A DNA stretch of 46,634 bases from Candidatus Omnitrophota bacterium (lineage in GTDB: Bacteria > Omnitrophota > Gorgyraeia > 2-01-FULL-45-10). Both the position numbers and the translations under genes were made by a program. Where the stretch lies: contig JAQVUX010000008.1 in the NCBI GenBank assembly GCA_028699255.1, forward strand, positions 67,715-114,348, given 5' to 3'. Shown in pieces: positions 16,269-23,467 of this stretch; the first letter of the stretch is position 1; the number at the start of each line of letters is the position of its first letter. The notes beneath the pieces were generated by a model. It was not told where the DNA came from and did no database searches. It worked only from the letters and a program-made list of their open reading frames with translations.

Positions 16269-18622
16269 ACTTGATGGGTCTTGCCGTCGCTTAAGTCTTT
16301 GATTATGTTCGAATCTATCTTTTTCCCGTCCAGATACGTTTGCCTTACGCCTTTGCAGACATGCCGGGGATTTTCCACTTCTATATTATACACCGATTTG
16401 CCGTATTTGCGTCTCATTTTAAACCCGCCCCACTTCGATGGTATGCATGGGTCTATCAGGAGCCCTTCATAGGTCGGCCTGACCCCGAGGATCCAGTTGG
16501 TCGCAACCCTGTACAGCCACCCGCCCGAGCCGGAATACCACGTCCATCCGCCGGCGCCGTAGTCGGCGGCCTGCGGGCCATTAGTGTTGCCGGGGGTAAC
16601 ATATGGCTCGCACTTATAAACATCCGGGGCCATGCCGCGTTTTACTGGGCAGAAACTCGAATAGAACTCGAACGCTTTGTCTCCCCGCCCGAGACAGCAC
16701 TCGGCCATGATAGCCCAGCACGCCGCATGCGTATATACCGCGCCGTTTTCCCTTACACCCGGCGCATACCTGGTAATGTACCCTATATGCTCGTCGGGCA
16801 CGGAAAATCCCGGCGCTATCAATAACGGGCCATAATCTTTCTGCAGATATTTCCAGACAGAGTCCATCGACTTTATCTTGCGCTCTTTCGTAGAAACATC
16901 ATTAATAACTCCCCAGGTTTGCGTCATAAGATAAGTCTTACCCTCTTTACACTCCCGGCTTCCGACGAGCTTCCCGTCGTCCCTGGTCGCCGCGAAGTAC
17001 CATTCGCCGTCCCAGCAGTATTTATTTACCGCGGCTTTCAGCTTCCGCGCGCGTGTCATGTAATATTTCGCGCGGGCGTTATCTTTTTTCCGTTCGGCAA
17101 GCGGAGTAAATTTCGTAAGTACACCGTAAAGGAACTGCGCCAGCCACACGCTCTCGCCCTTCCAATCGCCGCCTATAAGATTAAACCCGTCGTTCCAGTC
17201 GCCGTCGCCCATAAAGGGAAGGCCTCTTTCGCTGAATCTCGACAGGACTTTATCGATCGCCTTACAGCAATGCTGGTAGAGCGTGCCCGCCTTACCGTCG
17301 AGGTACGGCACTTTTGCGTCGAGGAACTTAAAATCCTTCGTCTCTTCTAAGTAACTGAATAGTATGTATGGCATCCACAGGAGGTTGTCGGTCATGTTGG
17401 TAAGGGCGCCTATCTTTGTCAGCTGGTGCCACCAGTGGTGAACCAAACCGTCGGTAAATTGATGGGCGGCGTGCATCAGTATCTGCTCTTTACACAACTC
17501 GCTCTTGAGCGGCAGGAATACCTGAGAATCCTGCAACTGATCCCTGAACCCGTATCCGCCGGAAAACTGATAGTACGCCGTCTTCGCCCATAATCGGCCC
17601 GCGATCGTCTGATATTTGAGCCACGTATTCGTCAGTATATCGAATGCCGCGTCCGGGGTTTCTACTTCGAGGGGACTTAATAGATCCGCCCAGAAATTCT
17701 TAGTGCGCTTAAACGCCTTGTCGGCCTCCGCAACGCTGTGATATTTTTTTATAAGCGCTTTGGCCTTCTTCTCGTCCTCCAGATGGCCGATGGTATAAAT
17801 TACGACCTTCTCGGAACCAGGCTTTATATCTACATTGGTTTGCAGACACGCTATCGGATCGTACCAGGCTCCGGCGGTGTTTGTAAGCTTGTCCTTCTCC
17901 AGTCCTACCGGGTTTATTATGCTCCTGTACATGCCAAAAAAGCGCTCTTTATCTCCTTCATAAGAGGCGCATTTCCCGCTGATGGAGGCGAAACCTCCCA
18001 GAGGATATTCGGCCATGCCTGATGACACGTATTTCGGGACGAGATGTTTTTTCTTCTTTCCGAAAATAGCGCCCAGTTTTTTATCGAACCAGGTATCTAT
18101 AAAAGTTTTTTGGAATTCGCGGTGTGTGTCGTCGGCATTACCGAGACACCATTCAAGGTAGGTATATAAACTTAAACGCCGGGCGCGGGAGCCTTCGTTC
18201 TTTATCGTTATTTTCCATATCTCGAGATTTTCACCGGGCGGGACAAATACTGTAGCGGAGGATTTTATATCGTTGATTTTCGATGTTATTACGGTATATC
18301 CGATACCGTTACGCACTTCATAAAAATCGAACTTGGGGCAGAGCGGTTTCCAGCCAAGCGACCAGACCTTTTTGGTATCCCGGTCTTTTACAAATACGTA
18401 CCGGCCCATGTCGTCTTTGACCATGTCCTGGAGCCATCTGGTCATCCGCGCGAGGCTGGCATTCTTCCACCAGCTGTACCCCGAGCCTGTCTGCGACATA
18501 ACAAGCCCGTATTCGCCGTTCGATAATATATTTATCCAGGGCCTCGGCGTATCCGGCCTTGTTATGACATATTCTTTACCGTCGTCGGTAAAATAGCCGT
18601 ATTTGGTTTTGAATTTGGGCAT
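16250..18622 (-). CDS. Cytoplasmic GH94 glycoside phosphorylase
   Basis: 790 residues with no signal peptide or membrane helix. The N-terminal beta-sandwich begins GYFTDDGKEYVITRPDTPRP and includes GSGYSWWKN, as in cellobiose and chitobiose phosphorylases (about 800 residues). The (alpha/alpha)6 barrel includes GFRDQLQD (about 367-374), MHAAHQFTDG and GDWNDGFNLIGG (about 474-485), the DWND segment with the family's catalytic acid; the C-terminal part holds RYAPGVRENGAVYTHAA. GH94 enzymes cleave a terminal beta-glucosyl or GlcNAc bond with inorganic phosphate, giving a sugar-1-phosphate without spending ATP. Context favours a beta-glucobiose or short beta-1,2-oligoglucan, but cellobiose and others cannot be excluded. 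It starts 11 bases after the binding-protein gene without a visible Shine-Dalgarno, consistent with coupling. Its stop now falls inside the duplicated flank of a palindromic element. Confidence 0.9.
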   Translation of the reverse strand: MPKFKTKYGYFTDDGKEYVITRPDTPRPWINILSNGEYGLVMSQTGSGYSWWKNASLARMTRWLQDMVKDDMGRYVFVKDRDTKKVWSLGWKPLCPKFDFYEVRNGIGYTVITSKINDIKSSATVFVPPGENLEIWKITIKNEGSRARRLSLYTYLEWCLGNADDTHREFQKTFIDTWFDKKLGAIFGKKKKHLVPKYVSSGMAEYPLGGFASISGKCASYEGDKERFFGMYRSIINPVGLEKDKLTNTAGAWYDPIACLQTNVDIKPGSEKVVIYTIGHLEDEKKAKALIKKYHSVAEADKAFKRTKNFWADLLSPLEVETPDAAFDILTNTWLKYQTIAGRLWAKTAYYQFSGGYGFRDQLQDSQVFLPLKSELCKEQILMHAAHQFTDGLVHHWWHQLTKIGALTNMTDNLLWMPYILFSYLEETKDFKFLDAKVPYLDGKAGTLYQHCCKAIDKVLSRFSERGLPFMGDGDWNDGFNLIGGDWKGESVWLAQFLYGVLTKFTPLAERKKDNARAKYYMTRARKLKAAVNKYCWDGEWYFAATRDDGKLVGSRECKEGKTYLMTQTWGVINDVSTKERKIKSMDSVWKYLQKDYGPLLIAPGFSVPDEHIGYITRYAPGVRENGAVYTHAACWAIMAECCLGRGDKAFEFYSSFCPVKRGMAPDVYKCEPYVTPGNTNGPQAADYGAGGWTWYSGSGGWLYRVATNWILGVRPTYEGLLIDPCIPSKWGGFKMRRKYGKSVYNIEVENPRHVCKGVRQTYLDGKKIDSNIIKDLSDGKTHQVKVVMG

Positions 18623-18633
18623 GATGGGGGGCT

Positions 18634-19923
18634 TTACTTTGCTTTTAACAAACCGTTTACTTTGTTTATAAACGCCCCGACGGCTTCCTGCGCCGTCTTT
18701 TTGCCGTTAAATAAAAGGTCAATCTCCGGATTTATATACACCTCTTTTGCTTCGCGCCAAACAGAACTGAACGGTTCATATATAACGTACTTCATCGCCT
18801 CGTTAAGCATCTTCTTGTTCTTCGGAGGCGCGTCGCCCCCTATCCAGCTGGGCCCTTCGGCTATCGCCATCATGGCCGGCTGGGCAAGGCCTGTCTCCGC
18901 GAGCATAGTCTGGGCAGAAGAGCCGGTCATAGCCTTTATGACTTTGTACGCTTCCTTCGGATGCTTTGTCGTCTTCAATATGCAGTAGCCGGAACCGCCC
19001 GTGCCGAAACCTCTTTTTCCTTTGGGCCCTTTCGGGAACATCGCCACGTCCCACTCGAGGCCCTCGGCCTTGCGCAGGCTCGGCGTCTCCCATATCCCCG
19101 ACGAGAACATCGCAAGACGTCCTGTCATGAACATGCCCTGAACGCCCATGGCAAGATTTGTCATCGTGGTGGAGGAAGGATGGACTTTGTATTTATTTAT
19201 AAGGTCGGAATAGAACTGCAGGCCTTCCATCGATTCCCTGGAATCGAGCATACACTTAGCCGGTTTCCGGACATTATCTACGAGAGAACCGCCGAAAGAA
19301 TATACGAAGTTTTGCCATGCCCACGCGTAGAAACCATACTGTATCACCCTGCCGTCCGGGTCGATCTTCGTAAGTTTTTTCGCTTTGGCGAGCATGTCGT
19401 CCATGTCCCAGTCGTCTTTGGGATATGGCACCCCGGCCTCATCGAAGAGCTTCTTGTTATAATAAACGCACGCGAAAGGCGCCGTATCCCTGGGGATCGC
19501 GTAAAGATTGCCGTCGACGTTAAAGCGGTTCATTATCTCGGGGTAGAATGATTTTGCGTTGAACTCGGGGTCGTCTTTAATAAATTCGTTGAGACTTAAC
19601 AGGACGTCTTTGGATTGAAAAGTTACGAAGAGATCGACTTCCGTGCAGATAACATCCGGCGCGGCGTGCCCGGCTATCCTCGTCAACAGCTTATCGACGT
19701 AGCCGCGGTACGGGGTATGCTCGAGTTTGACTATTATCTCGGGGTGCACTGCCTGCCATTTCGCGACGATGCCTGTGAGGATATTGAGCTCGTCGGGCGC
19801 GCCCCAGAAAGCGACGTGCACTTCTACCGGCCTGGACGCGTCGGCGCCTTCACCGCCGCTTCGGGCACACCCTGCCGTAAAGAGCAAAACGACCAGCAAT
19901 ACCGTCCATATTTTAATTTTCAT
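18634..19923 (-). CDS. Sugar ABC transporter solute-binding lipoprotein (family 1)
   Basis: 429 residues. The lipoprotein signal ends in a lipobox (LLFTAGC, acylated Cys19). The mature part is a two-lobed periplasmic binding protein of the extracellular solute-binding family 1 (MalE/UgpB-like): VEVHVAFWGAPDELNILTGI, TPYRGYVDKLLTRIAG, DVICTEVDLFVTF, NGNLYAIPRDTAPFACVYYN, KKLFDEAGVPYPKDDWDMDD and GFGTGGSGYCILKTTKHPKE. It should capture oligosaccharide and deliver it to MalF/MalG-type permeases such as the one at 1-675. It lies 18 bases after the outer-membrane barrel gene and 11 before the GH94 phosphorylase, an import-then-phosphorolysis arrangement. No convincing ribosome site was seen before the ATG. 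The ligand is inferred from neighbours. Confidence 0.93.
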   Translation of the reverse strand: MKIKIWTVLLVVLLFTAGCARSGGEGADASRPVEVHVAFWGAPDELNILTGIVAKWQAVHPEIIVKLEHTPYRGYVDKLLTRIAGHAAPDVICTEVDLFVTFQSKDVLLSLNEFIKDDPEFNAKSFYPEIMNRFNVDGNLYAIPRDTAPFACVYYNKKLFDEAGVPYPKDDWDMDDMLAKAKKLTKIDPDGRVIQYGFYAWAWQNFVYSFGGSLVDNVRKPAKCMLDSRESMEGLQFYSDLINKYKVHPSSTTMTNLAMGVQGMFMTGRLAMFSSGIWETPSLRKAEGLEWDVAMFPKGPKGKRGFGTGGSGYCILKTTKHPKEAYKVIKAMTGSSAQTMLAETGLAQPAMMAIAEGPSWIGGDAPPKNKKMLNEAMKYVIYEPFSSVWREAKEVYINPEIDLLFNGKKTAQEAVGAFINKVNGLLKAK

Positions 19924-19941
19924 ACGGATAATATGTGTCTG

Positions 19942-21318
19942 TTACATGAAGAAGTAAACTTTGAAATAGATGGAGGACATGTAATCTTCGATATTGTAAT
20001 AATAGTTGCCCCTATAACCGACATCGACTCTGATAAGGCCCGGCGCGTAATATTCGAGGCCCGTCAGGATGCCGCAGTTATCGAAATCGCACATATTGGT
20101 ACCGGCCGCGAAGTCAAAACCGCCCTGCGCCCACAGCTTGTCGTAGAAATTATACTGCGCACGTGTTTCATTGCCAACCCATCCTGCCATATCAAATATG
20201 GGATTTGAATCAACATATGTTGGCGCCTTATTATCGTATTCATCTCTGTACGCAAAATTGGCCCGGGTTGTGTTCGTGGCGCTGAGCTTCGGGGTAAAGT
20301 CATGGCCTATCCTGAATGAAAACTCATATTTGCTGAATCTGTTCAGGAACGGATAATAGTCGTCGCTCGAATAGCTTACTCTCGGAACAATAAGCGTCTT
20401 GAGATCCTTAGATTTTATCCTGAGCTCGCCCGCATACAGGTAATGGTCCGGATTATAGGTAAAATCGGACTTCGGCCGGCGCGATTTGAAATATTCAAAC
20501 TGGCCGAATATCTCAAATCTCTCGGTAGGCGCGAGCGAAAAATACGCGAAATACGTGTGCCTTGTCTCGTAATAAGCGTTTGTTGAGCCGTCATTCTTGG
20601 CATTCATTGTGGAATATCTATAGCCAAAGTTCATAGTCTCGGTCCATTCACAGCCGGGTATGCGCTTGGCGTGCATCCAGAGTATTTCATTCTGGTCCCA
20701 CTGTTCGTGATTGTAGTTTACGTTTCGATACGATTCTTCGCGGTATATCGGGAACTGGTTCTGATATATGTCACGGTAATCGTGGGTATAACGCCATTGC
20801 CCTTCCTTATTCTTCGGATCGGACATCGTTATTTCAGTACCATATGCCCTCGTGAATATCGGCTTTATCTGACTTCTAAAATCGGCCCGGGTATTCCACG
20901 GCTGGTTGGCGTGGAGCCATCGTATCTTCTTGGCGTCCATTATGTAAGCGTCTATCGGCCTGGGCTCCTGATATATCTCCACTCTCTGGGCAATGGTAAA
21001 ATACTTGGCCAATCTTAAACCTTCGAATGTCTCGTAAGAGGGTTGGGCGCTTATCCTGTTTATGTCTATTCTCTTGAGAACCGGCTCCGCCTGAATGTTT
21101 GTCGTCTTTACAAGGCCTTGCGGAGTAATAACTATGCCTTCAGCTTTAGGCATAGTTATATCTGAAGTTGTGGCATCCGAAGCGGCAACAATGGAGGGGT
21201 CGTCGGTTTTTGAAATTGAAGAAGTTGAAGTTGATTCGCTGAAAGCAGGAGCTATGAAAAGAAAACTGCAAAAAACTATCGTCACAGTTTGAAAAATAAC
21301 GCCGCGAAATTTTTTCAT
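19942..21318 (-). CDS. Outer-membrane beta-barrel protein, putative
   Basis: 458 residues from the chosen ATG at 21318, where a strong GGAAAGGAAGG site sits 2-3 bases upstream and a canonical signal peptide (MKKFRGVIFQTVTIVFCSF, cleaving near AFSES) begins. An in-frame ATG 12 codons earlier (21354) lacks such a site and would spoil the signal. After a Ser/Thr-rich linker the mature protein shows alternating aromatic/polar strands (TYFAYFSLAPTERFEIFGQF, IYFKVYFFM at the C terminus) and ends in a hydrophobic strand, as in porin-like barrels. No named family was recognised. Its place between the exported glucanase and the sugar-binding lipoprotein suggests a glucan or oligosaccharide channel. 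A 12-bp inverted repeat lies within the linker codons (21128-21159). Confidence 0.75.
   Translation of the reverse strand: MKKFRGVIFQTVTIVFCSFLFIAPAFSESTSTSSISKTDDPSIVAASDATTSDITMPKAEGIVITPQGLVKTTNIQAEPVLKRIDINRISAQPSYETFEGLRLAKYFTIAQRVEIYQEPRPIDAYIMDAKKIRWLHANQPWNTRADFRSQIKPIFTRAYGTEITMSDPKNKEGQWRYTHDYRDIYQNQFPIYREESYRNVNYNHEQWDQNEILWMHAKRIPGCEWTETMNFGYRYSTMNAKNDGSTNAYYETRHTYFAYFSLAPTERFEIFGQFEYFKSRRPKSDFTYNPDHYLYAGELRIKSKDLKTLIVPRVSYSSDDYYPFLNRFSKYEFSFRIGHDFTPKLSATNTTRANFAYRDEYDNKAPTYVDSNPIFDMAGWVGNETRAQYNFYDKLWAQGGFDFAAGTNMCDFDNCGILTGLEYYAPGLIRVDVGYRGNYYYNIEDYMSSIYFKVYFFM
21128..21159. repeat. 12-bp perfect inverted repeat inside the barrel gene
   Basis: ATAACTATGCCT (21128-21139) and AGGCATAGTTAT (21148-21159) are perfect inverted arms around an 8-base loop. 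They lie in codons for the linker between signal peptide and barrel. The structure could form in the mRNA about 160-190 bases after the start codon. Confidence 0.6.
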
Positions 21319-21368
21319 AGCCTTCCTTTCCCGATTTTCTATTAATCTTAACATATATTAATTATTTG

Positions 21369-22613
21369 TCAACCATTTACCTTAAAACAAAGTTTTATCC
21401 ACCTCTTTATCGGAGCTAAGCGCATAAAATGGCTCCAGACAAGGCCGGTCTTGTAATTCTCGAGCATAAGCACGGTTATGCCCTGATCTATGCCGAGATA
21501 TTCTTCCGCCCACCAACTTTTGTCGAGATTAAACGCGTCCTTGAACCCGTATTTCCCATATAAAAAACTCTTGTGGTTGTCATAAAGATATTTGAGCCCG
21601 GCAAACGAGGCGGCCCAGTCGAATACCACCGAGCCTGCCATGCCGCTCGGCGCTATCGTACCGTCATTAAACGCTTCCCCAGGCCGTGCGCCGTACCCTT
21701 TGTAGCCCTTCGGCCCCAGACACGCGGTGAGCCCCCAGCAATCTTCGCCGTACGTCTTATACTCGTCCGCCCTGTCGGAGCAGAAGGCGCGGTTCGCCGT
21801 CGTAGCGGCCACGGAATTTGCGTAATAGTTGGTGCCGTCGGTGTCATTCAGGCGGCGGAAGTCTATCCAGGCGTGGGAATACTGGTAGGTGAAGATGCTT
21901 CCGGTGTAGCAATATACGACTTTGTTATCGGCATAGGTGTCGACGGGACGGGCCCATTCGTACCAGGAGCCGGGAGGGATCGGATGCGTCGGCGAGCCTA
22001 TTGCGAGAGCATAGAGTATCATCGCCTCGCTGTAGGAATCCCAGTAGTACGGCAGGAAACCTTCCTCCGGCCGCCAGCCCATACATATGACCTTGCGGCC
22101 ATTCATCATCCATGGCCAGTCGACTCTTTCGTATATCTGACGGGCCACATCCTCGGCCTCGGTACCTTTAAAATACTCCCCCGCGAATAACGCGCCCGCC
22201 ATAAAAAGAGCCGTGTCGATGGATGAGAGTTCGGAACTCCACGTGCGTTTGCCCGTGCGCATGTCCAGAAAATGATAGAAGAAACCGTGTTCGTTCGGGA
22301 CATCATCGCGAAAATATTTAAGCGTCTTCAGTACCCGCTCGTAGACCTGCTCCCTGTCGATCCAGCCGCGGGAGTCGCCTATGCACAGGACGGTTAATCC
22401 GAACCCCACGGCGGCCACACTGCACGGCGCGCCCGGGCGGGAAGAGTCCTTTATAAGGCCGTTGGCGGCGTTCGCCTCACCCGCGAAATAGTGGAGCGTG
22501 TCGTATTCTAATCTATCAACGAATTCGGCGTCTGTGGAAAAAGCGGGCAGGGCGGTCGCAAAGACAAGCGCCAGAGATAAAAATAACGCTATGGGTATTT
22601 TATATATTATCAC
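21369..22613 (-). CDS. Exported GH144-like endo-beta-1,2-glucanase
   Basis: 414 residues, GTG start at 22613 overlapping the upstream HAMP gene's stop by four bases (GTGA), so translation is coupled. A signal peptide occupies about 1-26 (IALFLSLALVFATALPAFS). The remainder is a single (alpha/alpha)6-type PF10091/GH144 domain: LEYDTLHYFAGEANAANGLI, GFFYHFLDMRTGKRTW, SELSSIDTALFMAGALFAGE, MGWRPEEGFLPYYWDSYSEA, ALAIGSPTHP, WGLTACLGPKGYKGY and EYLGIDQGITVLMLENYKTG. Its size equals that of characterised GH144 enzymes, which endo-hydrolyse beta-1,2-glucans to short sophoro-oligosaccharides. It should act in the periplasm or outside, supplying products to the barrel and binding protein encoded next. 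The exact linkage is inferred from the family. Confidence 0.86.
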   Translation of the reverse strand: MIIYKIPIALFLSLALVFATALPAFSTDAEFVDRLEYDTLHYFAGEANAANGLIKDSSRPGAPCSVAAVGFGLTVLCIGDSRGWIDREQVYERVLKTLKYFRDDVPNEHGFFYHFLDMRTGKRTWSSELSSIDTALFMAGALFAGEYFKGTEAEDVARQIYERVDWPWMMNGRKVICMGWRPEEGFLPYYWDSYSEAMILYALAIGSPTHPIPPGSWYEWARPVDTYADNKVVYCYTGSIFTYQYSHAWIDFRRLNDTDGTNYYANSVAATTANRAFCSDRADEYKTYGEDCWGLTACLGPKGYKGYGARPGEAFNDGTIAPSGMAGSVVFDWAASFAGLKYLYDNHKSFLYGKYGFKDAFNLDKSWWAEEYLGIDQGITVLMLENYKTGLVWSHFMRLAPIKRWIKLCFKVNG

Positions 22614-23299
22614 GTTTTATATTTTAATAAGACCGAACCGATTCCGGCGAGGATATCCTTTAATCGATCCGCTTCATCTCTGGGTATGAACCCTTTGCCG
22701 GAGAGGATGGCGATCTTCTCCTCCAGGGCGGCGGATTCGATTTTGATCTTCCTGATATCCTCGTGGAGCGTTTCGACCATCTCCTCGAGGGCAGAGGCGA
22801 CATCGTGCATCTCGTCGTCCCTGCGCAGATTAAAATGCACCCGCAGGTCGCCGCGCTGTATAGCTTCTGCGGAATGCTCTATTCTGAACATCGGGCCGGC
22901 GATCTTGTGTGAAACGAATATGCCCGCTATGAATATCAGAACGGAGAGTATCGCTATCTTCGGGACAAGCGAACGGTTCACCGACTGGAGGGCGTCTTTC
23001 AGTGTATTCTGCTCCTCGGCGCTCAATAGCTCCGCCTCGCGGAATATCTTCTCTAAGCGGTAGTCGCCTGTGCCGTACCTGGCCTCCTCGTAACCGGCTA
23101 TCCGCCGGGCGGTCTCGAGGTTCTGCGAGACTTTGAACTTCGAGAAGTTCTCTATGATGGAGCCCCACATGCCCATGTAGAGGCCGAAGCCCGTGGCGAG
23201 CATTATCGCGAGCATGAGAGCCACTATCCCGACGGTATATTTGAGCTGGAATCTTTTGTTTATTAAATAATGCTTTCTCTTATATGCCCTTTCGGCCAT
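22610..23299 (-). CDS. Two-helix membrane protein with HAMP domain and no output domain
   Basis: 229 residues. Helix 1 (about 19-42, TVGIVALMLAIMLATGFG) and helix 2 (about 110-130, VPKIAILSVLIFIAGIFV) enclose a roughly 65-residue periplasmic segment. A HAMP domain follows (about 130-182: SHKIAGPMFRIEHSAEAIQRG, DDEMHDVASALEEM), then a short coiled coil (about 180-205) and a 25-residue tail. It ends without any kinase, cyclase or chemotaxis signalling domain, so it resembles the sensory half of a receptor. Such proteins might signal through a partner kinase, but no function can be proven from sequence. It opens the operon containing the GH144-like enzyme (four-base overlap), barrel, binding protein and GH94. 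AAAGGGAG precedes its ATG and a perfect TATAAT lies at 23341-23346. Confidence 0.8.
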   Translation of the reverse strand: MAERAYKRKHYLINKRFQLKYTVGIVALMLAIMLATGFGLYMGMWGSIIENFSKFKVSQNLETARRIAGYEEARYGTGDYRLEKIFREAELLSAEEQNTLKDALQSVNRSLVPKIAILSVLIFIAGIFVSHKIAGPMFRIEHSAEAIQRGDLRVHFNLRRDDEMHDVASALEEMVETLHEDIRKIKIESAALEEKIAILSGKGFIPRDEADRLKDILAGIGSVLLKYKT

Positions 23300-23340
23300 A
23301 GCGGTCTCCCTTTAGGTTTATTTTATGTTTTATTAGCCTA

Positions 23341-23369
23341 ATTATATCATATAAACCGTAAAATAAAAG
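23341..23369 (-). promoter_or_regulatory. Probable promoter of the HAMP/GH144/barrel/SBP/GH94 operon
   Basis: The minus strand has a perfect TATAAT (23341-23346) about 40 bases upstream of the HAMP gene's ATG. The -35 position at 17-base spacing reads CTTTTA (23364-23369), a weak match. It lies just downstream of a strong terminator, so a new transcript must start here for these genes to be expressed independently. Confidence 0.55.
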
Positions 23370-23374
23370 AGCGC

Positions 23375-23412
23375 GTAAAATAAAACCGCGCGGAATGTGC
23401 TTCCGCGCGGTT
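23375..23412 (-). terminator. Rho-independent terminator after the 2507-residue gene
   Basis: On the minus strand a perfect 12-bp GC-rich stem (arms 23401-23412 and 23384-23395, AACCGCGCGGAA against its complement) with a 5-base loop is followed by TTATTTTA. This is a classic intrinsic terminator, 56 bases past the stop of the giant gene. Confidence 0.85.
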
Positions 23413-23429
23413 AAACTGAACTACCGATT

Positions 23430-23458
23430 CGACCTCCGAGGTCGCACCTCGGAGGTCG
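23430..23458. repeat. Palindromic repeat B, copy 1
   Basis: A perfect 13-bp inverted repeat, CGACCTCCGAGGT (23430-23442) and its complement (23446-23458), has only a CGC loop. Nearly the same sequence lies at 31127-31159, downstream of the other giant gene, so it appears to be a dispersed repeat family associated with gene 3' ends. Confidence 0.75.
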
Positions 23459-23467
23459 AGAATATGG

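Noticed and set aside
21319-21354. Upstream ATG giving a 470-residue barrel protein
   Set aside because: The GGAAAGGAAGG site and signal peptide both point to the ATG at 21318; the extra 12 residues are charged and would precede the signal.
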